From: JALHOQ01 sp038144835
Lineage (GTDB): Bacteria > Bdellovibrionota > Bdellovibrionia > Bdellovibrionales > UBA1609
Direction: 5' to 3'
Assembly (NCBI GenBank): GCA_038144835.1
Contig: JAYQON010000030.1
Coordinates: forward strand, 1-28,418
Length of the DNA: 28,418 nucleotides
The position numbers were made by a program, and so were the translations under genes. Of the stretch, positions 1 to 8,100 are shown in pieces; positions within the stretch are counted from its first letter, which is position 1; each line of letters begins with the position of its first letter. A model generated the notes under the pieces. It was given only the letters and a program-made list of their open reading frames with translations, was not told the origin of the DNA and searched no databases.

Positions 1-189
1 AATGAAGCCTCTTCGCAAAGAACCAGTTTAGGGGTCGCGGTTATTGGCGGCGTAATAAGCTCAACCCTGCTGACTTTGATTCTTATTCCAGCCGCATTTG
101 TTTACATAGAAAGATTTCGCGAATGGATAGAAGATCTATTTCGAGTCCATATTCAAGGACGCTCATCCAGGTATCAGAAAGTAAATTAA
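1..189 (+). CDS. RND-family efflux transporter, C-terminal end (partial)
   Basis: The 5' end lies outside the window; 62 codons and a TAA stop are present. The peptide begins near SSQRTSLGVAVIGG and continues through a hydrophobic stretch ending LIPAAFVYIERF. This is the closing pattern of AcrB/HAE1-type inner-membrane RND pumps, in which a conserved glycine-rich segment leads into the last transmembrane helix and a VY(I/V) exit. The remaining 25 residues are a short charged cytoplasmic tail. Such proteins export drugs or lipophilic compounds by proton antiport in a tripartite complex, usually encoded next to a periplasmic adaptor that is not visible here. It converges on the minus-strand gene at 203-970 with only 13 bases between the two stops. 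Family assignment is fairly secure; substrate is unknown. Confidence 0.8.
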   Translation, partial: NEASSQRTSLGVAVIGGVISSTLLTLILIPAAFVYIERFREWIEDLFRVHIQGRSSRYQKVN

Positions 190-202
190 ACAATTTTTGC
201 GT

Positions 203-970
203 TTATGATAAAATGTCCGTCGATTCCAAATTTTTATAGAACTGAGCAAGTAAAGCTTCCTCTTCTTTCGCCGTTGGTTCATTGATGAGATGAGCTCGCT
301 CGACGATAATGAAGCCCGCTTTTAGGCCCGTCATTTTATTCCAAAGGGGCGCTATTGCAACCGCTCGATAATCTATCTCTAATTTGAAAGGTGAGTGTCT
401 TTCACGCGCCACATAGGCGCAATCAGCAACGGAAACGGCTAATTTTTCTGAAGAATGCTCAACGTTATCAACAACGGCACTGATGGACTTTGTGGCGTTT
501 TCATCGCGCTGCCACAACTCCTCCCATGTTAAACTGTAAATATCCTCTAGGGTATAGCTACATATTTCATAAAACCTCAAGTTCGCGAACATCTGTAACC
601 CGTTAAAACCATATATTTCAATGATATCATCGCTTTGGATTTTATCGAAAAGATTAGATGGCGGGACAAGTCCCAAAACTCTAAATGCTCCCCAGATCAC
701 AGACAGGGAGCTGCGTATATCCTGACCTTCATACACCATAGTATTATAGACAGAACACAAGTTCTCCAAAGCTTCCACAGACATCTCTTGTCGCGGCAAG
801 GCCATTTGGCCAAATTTGGGTAAACTTGGATGCATGCCGGGGATGATTCTACACCCAAACTTTCGCGCAATTTTATGCAGCTGCATGCCAGACCGCCAAA
901 AGCGCCTCTTAAGGCTTTCCATGTCGGCGCCCATATCTTTAATGCTACTTACTCTACTTGTTTTGACCAT
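203..970 (-). CDS. Hypothetical protein with possible PAS-like segment
   Basis: This encodes 255 residues, which I do not recognise as a named family. No signal peptide or transmembrane segment is evident, so it is probably cytoplasmic. The N-terminal 50 residues are basic (KRRFWRSG, RKFGCR). The middle, with NLRFYEICSYTLEDIY followed by LTWEELW at about residues 130-155, resembles the fold-defining part of a PAS sensor domain (a loop, then 'event' helices), and the C-terminal half is mixed alpha/beta; this is a weak impression. The ATG at 970 gives the longest frame but has no clear Shine-Dalgarno; the ATG codons at residues 13 or 17 are alternatives. It is monocistronic, convergent with the RND gene, and preceded by an AT-rich promoter-like region around 1020-1060. 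Confidence 0.6.
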   Translation of the reverse strand: MVKTSRVSSIKDMGADMESLKRRFWRSGMQLHKIARKFGCRIIPGMHPSLPKFGQMALPRQEMSVEALENLCSVYNTMVYEGQDIRSSLSVIWGAFRVLGLVPPSNLFDKIQSDDIIEIYGFNGLQMFANLRFYEICSYTLEDIYSLTWEELWQRDENATKSISAVVDNVEHSSEKLAVSVADCAYVARERHSPFKLEIDYRAVAIAPLWNKMTGLKAGFIIVERAHLINEPTAKEEEALLAQFYKNLESTDILS

Positions 971-1391
971 GGCTTGTATTGCTTCGAGCTGATGACAAAA
1001 GTCAATAAACAGCTCATTATTTTTATAAATTATATTTATTTGTAAATAATTATATTTTTAAGCGTCCGAAGGTCGGACTACATTTTTTGTCATTCCGCTG
1101 AGGCTCATCTAAGCTAAAAAACTTTACCTGCACACCCATCTGATGATCGCCAACATGATGACAAGGTAACAAAAACTATTGTCTTGCCGCGCCATTTGCT
1201 ACTTTTCTCTTTTCATTTCACAAAAGCCGTTAACTAAACAAAATCATTAACTTTCAGTCATCTTTCGACATGGAGTTCGATTAATTTAGAGGCAAAACCG
1301 CGTCGAAGCGCAGCAGGACCTTTGTATTGTTTTGAGACCTCTGAGTGCATTTTTTTTCAAAAAACAAGTTTCCCAAAAATATGCTCGCCCA
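971..1391. other. 421-base gene-free stretch between divergent genes
   Basis: No coding frame with a credible start or codon pattern is seen. The first 90 bases are very AT-rich. On the minus strand, TTTACA (complement of 1041-1046), followed by AT-rich sequence, could serve as a promoter for the gene at 203-970. A perfect 6-base inverted repeat with a 3-base spacer lies at 1064-1078. The rest, up to the lipoprotein start at 1392, is low-GC sequence with two copies of TTAACT near 1230-1255 and a run of eight T near 1350. No strong promoter or ribosome binding site for the plus-strand gene could be fixed. Confidence 0.5.
1064..1078. repeat. Perfect inverted repeat GTCCGA-agg-TCGGAC
   Basis: Six-base arms around a 3-base centre, directly after an AT-rich tract and followed by a run of T at 1082-1088. 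It is compact enough to be a repressor-type operator. On the plus strand it could also act as a very small hairpin. It lies about 95 bases upstream of the minus-strand gene start. No function can be assigned from sequence alone. Confidence 0.4.
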
Positions 1392-2216
1392 ATGAAGAAA
1401 ATTAACCTTAAAGCCAACGTCGTTTTCGCGCTGACTTTCGTTCTCTGCGCCTGCGGACAACAAAATCAGTCGACATCAACCCGCTCAACGGAGCCCCCAG
1501 TGAGGATTGAGGACCCCGTGGATATGGAGGCCCCAAACTCCGCGCCCGCAATTACAATATCGACTCTGGATCCCAGTGCCGAGGACTACCAAATGCCCGA
1601 TTCTTTTGAATGGCCAGATCAAGAACTGGATCCGCAAGGTGAACTGCCAGCGATTTCAATGCTCAAGATTAGCCCCCCCACTGCGCTTTGGGAAGGCAAG
1701 CACATTCACGCCGCCCAATGGAGCAGACACGTCCTGCAACAGCTCGATGTTCTGGGTAAAGCCCTAATTAGTACCGTACCGAAGGACTACGCAACCTATT
1801 GCCCACGCTACCCCCAGCTGACACCAGATCAGCGCAAGCAGGTCTGGCTCAGAGTCATTTCTGCCATGGCTAGATATGAGAGTGGGTTCCGGCCAACTTT
1901 GACCTACCGCGAGTCCTTTTATGATTCGAGTGGACAAAGAGTGGTGAGTAGCGGCCTACTACAAATTTCCATTCGTAGCGGCAATTATTATGGTTGTGGT
2001 TTTCGCTCCAATAGAGACTTATTGGTGGCCGAAAAAAACTTGAGCTGCGGTATTCGCATACTCAACTACTGGATGAATCGCGACCGCCGTATAGCAGGAC
2101 ATTCCGGTGGAGGTTGGAAAGGTGGCGCCCGCTACTGGTCCGTTTTACGCACATCCAGCTACGCACATCGCTCCATTCTTTCCCTGGTCAAAAATACAAC
2201 CCTTTGCATGAATTGA
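1392..2216 (+). CDS. Lytic transglycosylase-like lipoprotein (SLT domain)
   Basis: This encodes 274 residues. The ATG at 1392 places a lipoprotein signal peptide at the N-terminus: MKK, a hydrophobic core, then a lipobox-like LCAC with the acylated Cys at residue 21. The longer frame from a TTG at 1332 would push the signal sequence inside the protein, so it was rejected. Residues 22-130 are a proline- and acid-rich linker. From about residue 145 a lysozyme-like SLT domain is recognisable: ARYESGF carries the presumed catalytic Glu163, and SSGLLQISIRSG is the following conserved S-G-L-x-Q-I motif. Such enzymes cleave the MurNAc-GlcNAc bond of peptidoglycan to give 1,6-anhydro products, here probably from the outer membrane. 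Four C-terminal-half cysteines could form periplasmic disulphides. No clear Shine-Dalgarno precedes the ATG. A strong hairpin follows the stop. Confidence 0.82.
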   Translation: MKKINLKANVVFALTFVLCACGQQNQSTSTRSTEPPVRIEDPVDMEAPNSAPAITISTLDPSAEDYQMPDSFEWPDQELDPQGELPAISMLKISPPTALWEGKHIHAAQWSRHVLQQLDVLGKALISTVPKDYATYCPRYPQLTPDQRKQVWLRVISAMARYESGFRPTLTYRESFYDSSGQRVVSSGLLQISIRSGNYYGCGFRSNRDLLVAEKNLSCGIRILNYWMNRDRRIAGHSGGGWKGGARYWSVLRTSSYAHRSILSLVKNTTLCMN

Positions 2217-2226
2217 AAATTCGCCA

Positions 2227-2260
2227 ACAGTGGAGATCCAAGATTGGGGATCTCCACTGT
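2227..2260 (+). terminator. 13-bp perfect hairpin after the transglycosylase gene
   Basis: Two perfectly complementary 13-base arms (2227-2239 and 2248-2260, ACAGTGGAGATCC and its complement) flank an 8-base loop, 10 bases after the TGA stop. Stem strength and position fit a terminator, but no U-tract follows (AAAACTT), so it may instead stabilise the mRNA 3' end. Confidence 0.55.
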
Positions 2261-2353
2261 AAAACTTGTCTGAACCGCATGCTGCCTTGAACAAGCCGGG
2301 TTGCCAAAATAGACTTTCAGACCATCCATACCCATTCATGAGGGGCTTTGCGT

Positions 2354-2809
2354 ATGAATCCTCGGCCACTGAGTCTTGTGTTAAAGTTTATTCTGGGGCT
2401 ATTTAGTGCACAGACAACCTTGGCGCAAAGCCCTCAGGAACTTCTTAGCCCGGGCTACCAGAAAATACCAACCGGCGATATGTCTGAGTTCTCTTGCCTA
2501 AGCCTAAAGGGTGAAAATGTGCCTATTTACGAGCTCGGCCGCAAAAAGGTCCAAGCCCAAATTCGTTCATTTCTCGATTACAATCCGGAATTTAAGCGCT
2601 GTCATGAAGTTGCCGGTTATTTTGTCATCTCGGGACGCAGACCTGACTATGTGGACGGAATTGGCGGGATCTCCCGTTTTTTTCTTTTTGAAGGCAAAAT
2701 CTCTTGCCCCCGAAGTTTTTGGGGCCGAGCTCGAATCGAGCACACAATCTATCGGCTGGTTCAGCACTATTCCCACCCCTTTGATCCGTCACAAAATAAA
2801 TGCCTGTAA
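2354..2809 (+). CDS. Small secreted hypothetical protein
   Basis: This encodes 151 residues and is not a family I can name. The ATG at 2354 is preceded by a purine-rich GAGGGG about eight bases upstream, so it is preferred over the in-frame TTG at 2348. The first 25 residues are a signal peptide: a basic N-terminus, a hydrophobic core LVLKFILGLF, and a likely cleavage after TTLAQ. The mature part has about 127 residues and five cysteines, the last in a C-terminal NKCL. It contains GRRPDYVDGIGGISRFFLFEG and a basic, aromatic-rich end. It has no transmembrane helix, so it is probably periplasmic or exported, with disulphides. It sits after the transglycosylase on the same strand, but a strong hairpin separates them. 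Confidence 0.65.
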   Translation: MNPRPLSLVLKFILGLFSAQTTLAQSPQELLSPGYQKIPTGDMSEFSCLSLKGENVPIYELGRKKVQAQIRSFLDYNPEFKRCHEVAGYFVISGRRPDYVDGIGGISRFFLFEGKISCPRSFWGRARIEHTIYRLVQHYSHPFDPSQNKCL

Positions 2810-3049
2810 GCAAACATACGGCGCTATTAAACCGGATTCATCTTACCTAAACCTCTAGGAACAGCTTAAGAGCAATAATTACTGGTACTTACGGCCGTTG
2901 CGAAAGCAGTTTTTCCTACCCTTTTATAAAAAAAACTGGTGTTTCAAATGGATTCTGCTAGGCTGCGCTCAGATTATTGTCGCGTACCGTGGATCTAAAG
3001 CATTTCGTTTTGACCTCTGGAGCGGCCCCTAGAACCTTTGGAGGTTAAA

Positions 3050-3373
3050 ATGGGTAAGAAACTTTACATCGGAAACCTATCTTTTCAGGCGACCGAGCAG
3101 GATCTCTCTGATTCTTTTGCTCAGTTCGGAACTGTTGAGTCGGTTCGAATTATCACTGACCGTGATACCGGTCGCAGCAAAGGCTTTGCTTTTGTTGAAA
3201 TGTCCACAGATGACGAAGCCGCTGATGTTATCGAAAAGATGAACGGCGCTTCCTTGGCTGGTCGTCCGCTGAAAATCAGCGAAGCGCGTCCCCAAGAAAA
3301 TCGCGGTGGCGGCGGCGGTCGCGGCGGCGGCGGTGGTGGCGGCTTCGGTCGTCGTTCTGGCGGTCGTTACTAA
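3050..3373 (+). CDS. Glycine-rich RRM RNA-binding protein
   Basis: This encodes 107 residues. The ATG at 3050 has an excellent Shine-Dalgarno, GGAGG, at 3040-3044 with five bases spacing; the longer frame from a TTG at 3038 would overlap that site. A single RNA recognition motif fills residues 3-80: RNP2 is LYIGNL (5-10), RNP1 is KGFAFVEM (44-51), and both carry the aromatic residues that stack on RNA bases. The tail from about residue 87 is almost pure glycine and arginine, an RGG-type low-complexity region ending SGGRY. Bacterial proteins of this build (cyanobacterial Rbp, and many in deltaproteobacteria) are small cytoplasmic RNA binders or chaperones, often cold-responsive. The gene is monocistronic with a strong hairpin immediately after the stop. 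Confidence 0.9.
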   Translation: MGKKLYIGNLSFQATEQDLSDSFAQFGTVESVRIITDRDTGRSKGFAFVEMSTDDEAADVIEKMNGASLAGRPLKISEARPQENRGGGGGRGGGGGGGFGRRSGGRY

Positions 3374-3392
3374 TACAGTTTTTTGAAAATTC

Positions 3393-3423
3393 TCAAAGCT
3401 GGCGTATTTCGCGCCAGCTTTGA
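3393..3423 (+). terminator. Hairpin terminator after the RRM gene
   Basis: Perfect 12-base arms (3393-3404 and 3412-3423, TCAAAGCTGGCG and its complement) enclose a 7-base loop, starting 20 bases after the stop. No U-tract follows. It lies between the RRM gene and fabH and should separate their expression. Confidence 0.65.
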
Positions 3424-3466
3424 ACCCCTGCATCTCGTATTGCCAATCCCCCTGCACTCTGATTCT

Positions 3467-4465
3467 ATGCATCGCATGGTCTTCGCGTCGCGCATTTCTG
3501 GTACTGGCTCGTTTTTGCCAGATAAAATTCTTACCAACAAAGATCTTGAAAAGCTGGTAGACACCTCGGACCAATGGATTCTTGATCGTACGGGAATTTC
3601 ACAACGCCATATTGCTGCTGCGGAGGAATCAACTTCTGACCTTGCTCTCCAAGCATCGCTTCTCGCCTTGGATGCAGCTAAGATTACAACCGCTGAAGTT
3701 GACGCAATTATTGTAGCCACCACTACACCCGACCAAATCTTGCCAAGCACCGCCTGTATTTTACAACAAAAGCTTAAATGTCATTCGGTGATGGCATTGG
3801 ATGTTTCTGCAGCCTGCTCAGGCTTTATTTACGCTTTAAGTGTGGCGGATCAATTTATCAAAAGTGGGATGTACAAAAATATCCTGGTCTCGGGCGCTGA
3901 GACTTTGTCTCGAGTGGTGAATTACAAGGATCGTCAAACATGTATTCTTTTTGGCGACGGGGCTGGCGCAGTGGTTCTCTCGCGCAGTGACAGTGATGCA
4001 CAATCTCGCATTCTCTCAACCCATCTCCACGCTAGCGGAGAGCTTGGTGATTTACTTTCCGTTCCCGGCGGTGGTTCACGTATGCCATTTTCACAATATG
4101 TTCTGGATGAAAGCCTTCAGTTTATTCAGATGAAAGGGAGAGAGGTTTTCAAAAATGCTGTCCGCACAATGGCCGACCGGAGCAAAGAAGCGCTGCGGGC
4201 CAATAACATTACAGTTTCTGATGTAAACTGGTTTATTGGTCACCAAGCCAATCTACGAATAATTGAGGCCGTCGCTGATCTTGTCGGACTCGATCGCCAA
4301 GCGCTGTTAATGAATGTTGCAATGACCGGCAATACATCCGCGGCTTCGATTCCAATTGTTCTGGATCAAGAAGTGCGTAAAGGCACCATACGCCGTGGCG
4401 ATTTGGTGCTGACTACAGCTTTTGGAGCCGGACTGACCAGCGCTTCTTGCTTACTAACCTATTGA
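3467..4465 (+). CDS. fabH: Beta-ketoacyl-ACP synthase III
   Basis: This encodes 332 residues, close to the usual 310-330. It catalyses the first condensation of type II fatty acid synthesis, acetyl-CoA (or a branched acyl-CoA) plus malonyl-ACP, in the cytoplasm. Thiolase-fold landmarks are present: GTGSFLPDKILTN near the start, VDTSDQWILDRTGI, the catalytic Cys117 in AACSGF, His259 in GHQANLRI and Asn289 in GNTSAAS, with the glycine-rich FGAGLTSAS end. The frame stays open to 3383, but that would run through the preceding hairpin, so the start is ATG 3467 or ATG 3476; neither has a Shine-Dalgarno. It stands alone, away from fabD/fabG/acpP, and is followed by a hairpin. Specificity (straight or branched primers) cannot be read. 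Confidence 0.93.
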   Translation: MHRMVFASRISGTGSFLPDKILTNKDLEKLVDTSDQWILDRTGISQRHIAAAEESTSDLALQASLLALDAAKITTAEVDAIIVATTTPDQILPSTACILQQKLKCHSVMALDVSAACSGFIYALSVADQFIKSGMYKNILVSGAETLSRVVNYKDRQTCILFGDGAGAVVLSRSDSDAQSRILSTHLHASGELGDLLSVPGGGSRMPFSQYVLDESLQFIQMKGREVFKNAVRTMADRSKEALRANNITVSDVNWFIGHQANLRIIEAVADLVGLDRQALLMNVAMTGNTSAASIPIVLDQEVRKGTIRRGDLVLTTAFGAGLTSASCLLTY

Positions 4466-4473
4466 TACTTAGA

Positions 4474-4497
4474 GCAACTGGACTAGGAGCCAGTTGC
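4474..4497 (+). terminator. Hairpin after fabH
   Basis: Eight-base perfect arms GCAACTGG (4474-4481) and CCAGTTGC (4490-4497) around an 8-base loop, starting eight bases after the fabH stop. It lacks a U-tract. It is likely a terminator or 3' stabiliser before the next gene. Confidence 0.5.
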
Positions 4498-4542
4498 ATA
4501 AAGTCCTCATGTGCTTAATCTGTACTTAACAGGAAGGCACCC

Positions 4543-4935
4543 ATGACCTCAGCCAAGAGCCACTTATCCAAGCAGACTGTTCCAGCCGGTTCTTTTATCT
4601 TTGTAGAAGGTGATGAAGAACGTCATTTCTACATTATAGAAAGTGGAGAGATAGAAATTTTCACGATGGTCGAGGGTAAACTAATAACCCTAGCTAAGCT
4701 TGGCCCCGGCGATTCTTTTGGGGAATTCGCCTTGCTGGCAGACGCTCCCCGTAGTGCCTCTGCTCGCGCCGTGAGTGAATGCTCATTCGTTAAGGTTTCA
4801 CCCGAAGGCTTTGAAGAGCTTTTACTTCAATTGCCTGAGTGGGCGAGTTGCATGTTAAGAAGCTTTGCACAACGATTGCGCAGTATGAGTGATGCACTTA
4901 AGAAATCGCCGCAATTTCTTAAGTCTTTAGACTAG
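4543..4935 (+). CDS. Stand-alone cyclic nucleotide-binding domain protein
   Basis: This encodes 130 residues, about the size of one cNMP-binding domain with no attached DNA-binding, channel or kinase part. The beta-roll is clear: TVPAGSFIFVEGDEERHFYIIESGEIEIF is the N-terminal half, and FGEFALLADAPRSASARA (about residues 65-82) is the phosphate-binding cassette, with the Glu that contacts ribose and the Arg that contacts the cyclic phosphate both kept. This favours real ligand binding. The C-terminal helix (FAQRLRSMSDALKK) matches the C-helix of CRP. It is probably a cytoplasmic regulatory module acting through a partner protein, with cAMP, cGMP or another cyclic nucleotide as ligand. The start is well set by AGGAAGG at 4531-4537, five bases before ATG. 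Confidence 0.88.
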   Translation: MTSAKSHLSKQTVPAGSFIFVEGDEERHFYIIESGEIEIFTMVEGKLITLAKLGPGDSFGEFALLADAPRSASARAVSECSFVKVSPEGFEELLLQLPEWASCMLRSFAQRLRSMSDALKKSPQFLKSLD

Positions 4936-4978
4936 ATCCAAAGCGGAACCAAGAAAGTGCGTAAAAAACAATCTGGCC

Positions 4979-5007
4979 TTGTGCTAAAACATCGCTTCAC
5001 CCAGAAT
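4979..5007 (+). promoter_or_regulatory. Possible sigma70-type promoter for the 27-codon ORF
   Basis: TTGTGC (4979-4984), a 17-base spacer, then CAGAAT (5002-5007). Each hexamer is only a partial match (3 of 6 and 4 of 6), but the spacing is ideal and the predicted transcript would start about 20 bases before a GGGGAGG ribosome site. Confidence 0.3.
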
Positions 5008-5036
5008 GATGCAAGTTCAGAGTGGGGAGGCCCGCC

Positions 5037-5120
5037 TTGTACAGCTTGCTAGTTCGCCTGAGTCTTTTTGCCTTTGGTCTCGCTACAATTTTAATTATTG
5101 CCAATGCTCACTATCATTAA
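5037..5120 (+). CDS. Possible 27-residue membrane peptide
   Basis: This is a small frame from TTG 5037 to TAA 5118-5120. The product is strongly hydrophobic (LLVRLSLFAFGLATILIIA), with one arginine near the N-terminus and a polar NAHYH end, which would make a single transmembrane helix. Support comes from GGGGAGG at 5024-5030, six bases before the TTG, and a promoter-like pair upstream. An in-frame GTG at 5022 would give 32 residues. Its last four bases overlap the stop region of the convergent large minus-strand gene. It could be chance, as short hydrophobic frames are common; no homology can be judged from so short a peptide. Confidence 0.3.
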   Translation: MYSLLVRLSLFAFGLATILIIANAHYH

Positions 5121-8100
5121 GGCTTTTTTCCTCCAGTCAATAGATCCATACAGTTTTCAGGCAATGCTTTGATCGGCTTTACTACATGTTTATCGAATGA
5201 ATCTACTATCGGCTGCGAATACCCTTGAATGGCAATCAACTCAGGATTGGTCAAAAAACTATGGACCCAGCCGTAAAGTAACTTACTGGGCACGTCACCC
5301 ATGGGCTTAAACCCATAATTTTTCTGCAATCGGTTGTTCATCTCAACAAGAGTCGGATTTATAAAGGCAATCAAGAGCATGAATGCCCACAGCGCATACG
5401 GTGTGTGTATTTGCCACACATACCACGACGTTAGATATGAGATGGACAATAGGTACGGCATAACCCGAAGATTTCGCATAAAATTATAGACCATATCTGG
5501 AACCAGAGGAACATTGCGCTCAAGCAACGACATCCAACCGGCCCGATATGAAGTTTCTGAATTTCTGAACATAGCTTCGACGCCTCGAAGAACACCAGTG
5601 ATCAATCGACTTGCTGGTTTGCCAACAAGTGCTCGGCGAATTTTTTGGAAACGTCCTGGATACTGAGGTGAGTCGTGTTCCAAATGCTCATCTGAATGAA
5701 CCGACAAAGCCACGTAGCTATCAACAAAATTGCGAGTAAAGAGCTGCGCCTCATAAAATTCAAAATCTTTGGGTGACATTTTTTTACTGAGCCTACGCTC
5801 GCCCCTATTGGCCAACTGAGCCTCAGTTCGCACAGCCGCATCAATCAAGGCTTTGCGAACAAAACTTGATTGGCCAACATCGTCTGTTTCAAGCCCAACC
5901 TCGCGGGCAAACTCCCGAGCAACGAGTAAACGAAACCGATAACTTTTTGCCCACGCTTGAGGATCCTGCATCTCATTGCCAGAAATCTCTGCATATTGCT
6001 GAGCTACACTCAGCCACTCGTCAGATGGCTCTTGTTTTCTTTCGTCATGCCAAAGACCCATGACTTTGGCACGAACGAGTTCCCATTGTTTTTTTGCCTT
6101 TCCACTCATGGTTGCGGGCTGGTAGTTCACGATTTCCGAACGAAACATATCTTTCTTCTTCAAGCGATACAGAAGCTCCCAGTAGCGCACCTTGCGAACA
6201 AAGGGGTCCTTTAATGCTTGCTCTTTGTTAGCAAAACGATCCAAAAGAGCATTAGCACGCGCCCCAAATTCAGCCTCCAGTAGATGGTCTGGAGTTATCA
6301 TTTGAGAGTCATGCTCATAAAATCCAAAAAAAGCTCGATGAAAAAGTTCAGCACCAAGAGCTGCGGCTTCATCGGAACCCGCTTTTTCACGCCATTTACG
6401 AGGCAGGAACGCCATGACATCCGAAGCGTTACCAGTGGTTGACATCAAGTAAAGAACCTCGCGAATTTCTCGAACTTCTTTAGTTGAATCCAGAGCGAGA
6501 TATTTGAACGCGCCTTTGACATACGCCAAACTCGCTCCCAATGAGTTAGGTGACTTTGAACGTGAAATATAATCCACAATTTCTTGATCGATGGAATCGC
6601 GTAAACCATCCGCTCCCCACTTACTGGCGGCGGCATCCCAAACTCGCCCAGCAACTCGCGGAAGCATCGCACGATCTTTAAGAGCCCACTCCAAAAGATT
6701 TACAGTTTGCGCACCGGCAGGAGAAGGACTTTCAGCAAATGCCTTACGTGCCGTCGCCAGAGCTTTTTTGAGTGCTGGTTGAACAAGACCCCAACGTCTA
6801 TTCTTGAGCACAAAATTAGTGTTGGGAACTTGTCCTGCATAGGCACTCGAGTACCCAGCCCGTCGAGTGACATCTTCGAGTACAGTGATTGGGTCGTATA
6901 AAAACTCATCCTGCCCAGGCAGTCCAACAGTCTTATAGCGCTTGGCCAACTCAGCCTCAGTTAAATTCAACAGCTCTTGCTGATTGCGAGCCGCATCCGG
7001 GTTGATACCTTTGGCACGCATTTGGGCTCGTGCCTCATTCTCTGCTGATTTAAGATGAATAAATTTAACTTCGGCTGAATACCCATGTGCGCCACTTTGC
7101 AGATAGGCTAGGAAATTCCGAAGCACCTCAGCTGAAGCGTAGGCTGCCGTTGCGTGTCCCATATTAATATCCAACCCGAGAGACTTGATAACAAACGGGC
7201 CGAAGATCAAAAGATAAACAGCAACCATTACTGAATCGGCAAGACCGAAGAGCCAACCCAGATATTGCGTTTTGTAATTCATGGCCAAATGGGAATTCTG
7301 CCGCATCTGAAAACCCATCGTAGCGTCCCAAGCTTTATGCACAGTTTTGTTGGACGGCATAAAATGGTCTTTTAAAAACTCCAAAGCATGACGAATGCCT
7401 TGAGGCAAAACTGCCAAGGAGAAATAAAGACCATGAGCCAGTTCGCTCATGATTCCTTTGTGCTCCTGGTTCATTTTTTTGAGCCAGGAATCCTGTTGTT
7501 GTTTGGGATAAAGCTTATCAAAATGGGCTTTGTGTATTGAATATTTCATGGCAACGCTTGCCATAGCGACCACGCCCAAAATCTGCGCCACTTTACCGAT
7601 ACGTTCCGGCATATCGGCGGTAATCATGTTGCTAAAATCGATTGGTTCATACGCTAAATAAGCTGCGACCCCGGTTCCTCCATAAAGCACACCATTGATG
7701 AGCCACTTTTTCCAGTAAGCCCAATCGTAACCGCCCTCTTGAACTCGTGGTGCTTCTTTTTCTAAGAGCTCTGCCTGGGCTGCACGCACTTTGATTTGTT
7801 CTTGAATTTTTGCCCGCAAATCTGAATTTTCATTCTCATTGGCATGAGCTTGCGGAAGCACTAACTGAGGCAACCCACCAAAACGCCTGCCTCCGGTGGC
7901 CTTAGTCGCCGTTGTTTGACCTGAAAGTAAAAGTCCAAAAAGCAAAGTGGTTTGCGGTTTGGGAAGTGCGAGGCCACCCTCCGCAATCGTGCCGTCAAGA
8001 AAAGCGTAAGTTTGCGACAAAACCAAATTTTGCCGCCCCACTTGTTCCATCAAAGAGATGTCTCTTTTTTCTATAGCCAATGAAAAGCCAGAATGATTTT

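Noticed and set aside
1332..1391. N-terminal extension of the transglycosylase from a TTG
   Set aside because: It would bury the lipoprotein signal peptide 20 residues inside the protein.
2889..2905. Sigma54-like site before the RRM gene
   Set aside because: TGGTAC and TTGC are nine bases apart, where the sigma54 consensus needs five.
2907..2938. Inverted repeat CAGTTTTT / AAAAACTG before the RRM gene
   Set aside because: It is AT-rich with a 16-base loop, so weak pairing is likely by chance; not listed as a terminator.
3010..3038. TTGACC as a -35 for the RRM gene
   Set aside because: No acceptable -10 at 16-18 bases, and the transcript would start at or after the ribosome site.
3303..3372. 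GGC-rich simple repeat
   Set aside because: It encodes the glycine-rich tail of the RNA-binding protein and is not a separate element.
3383..3466. N-terminal extension of FabH
   Set aside because: It runs through the 3393-3423 hairpin and adds 28 residues not seen in FabH.
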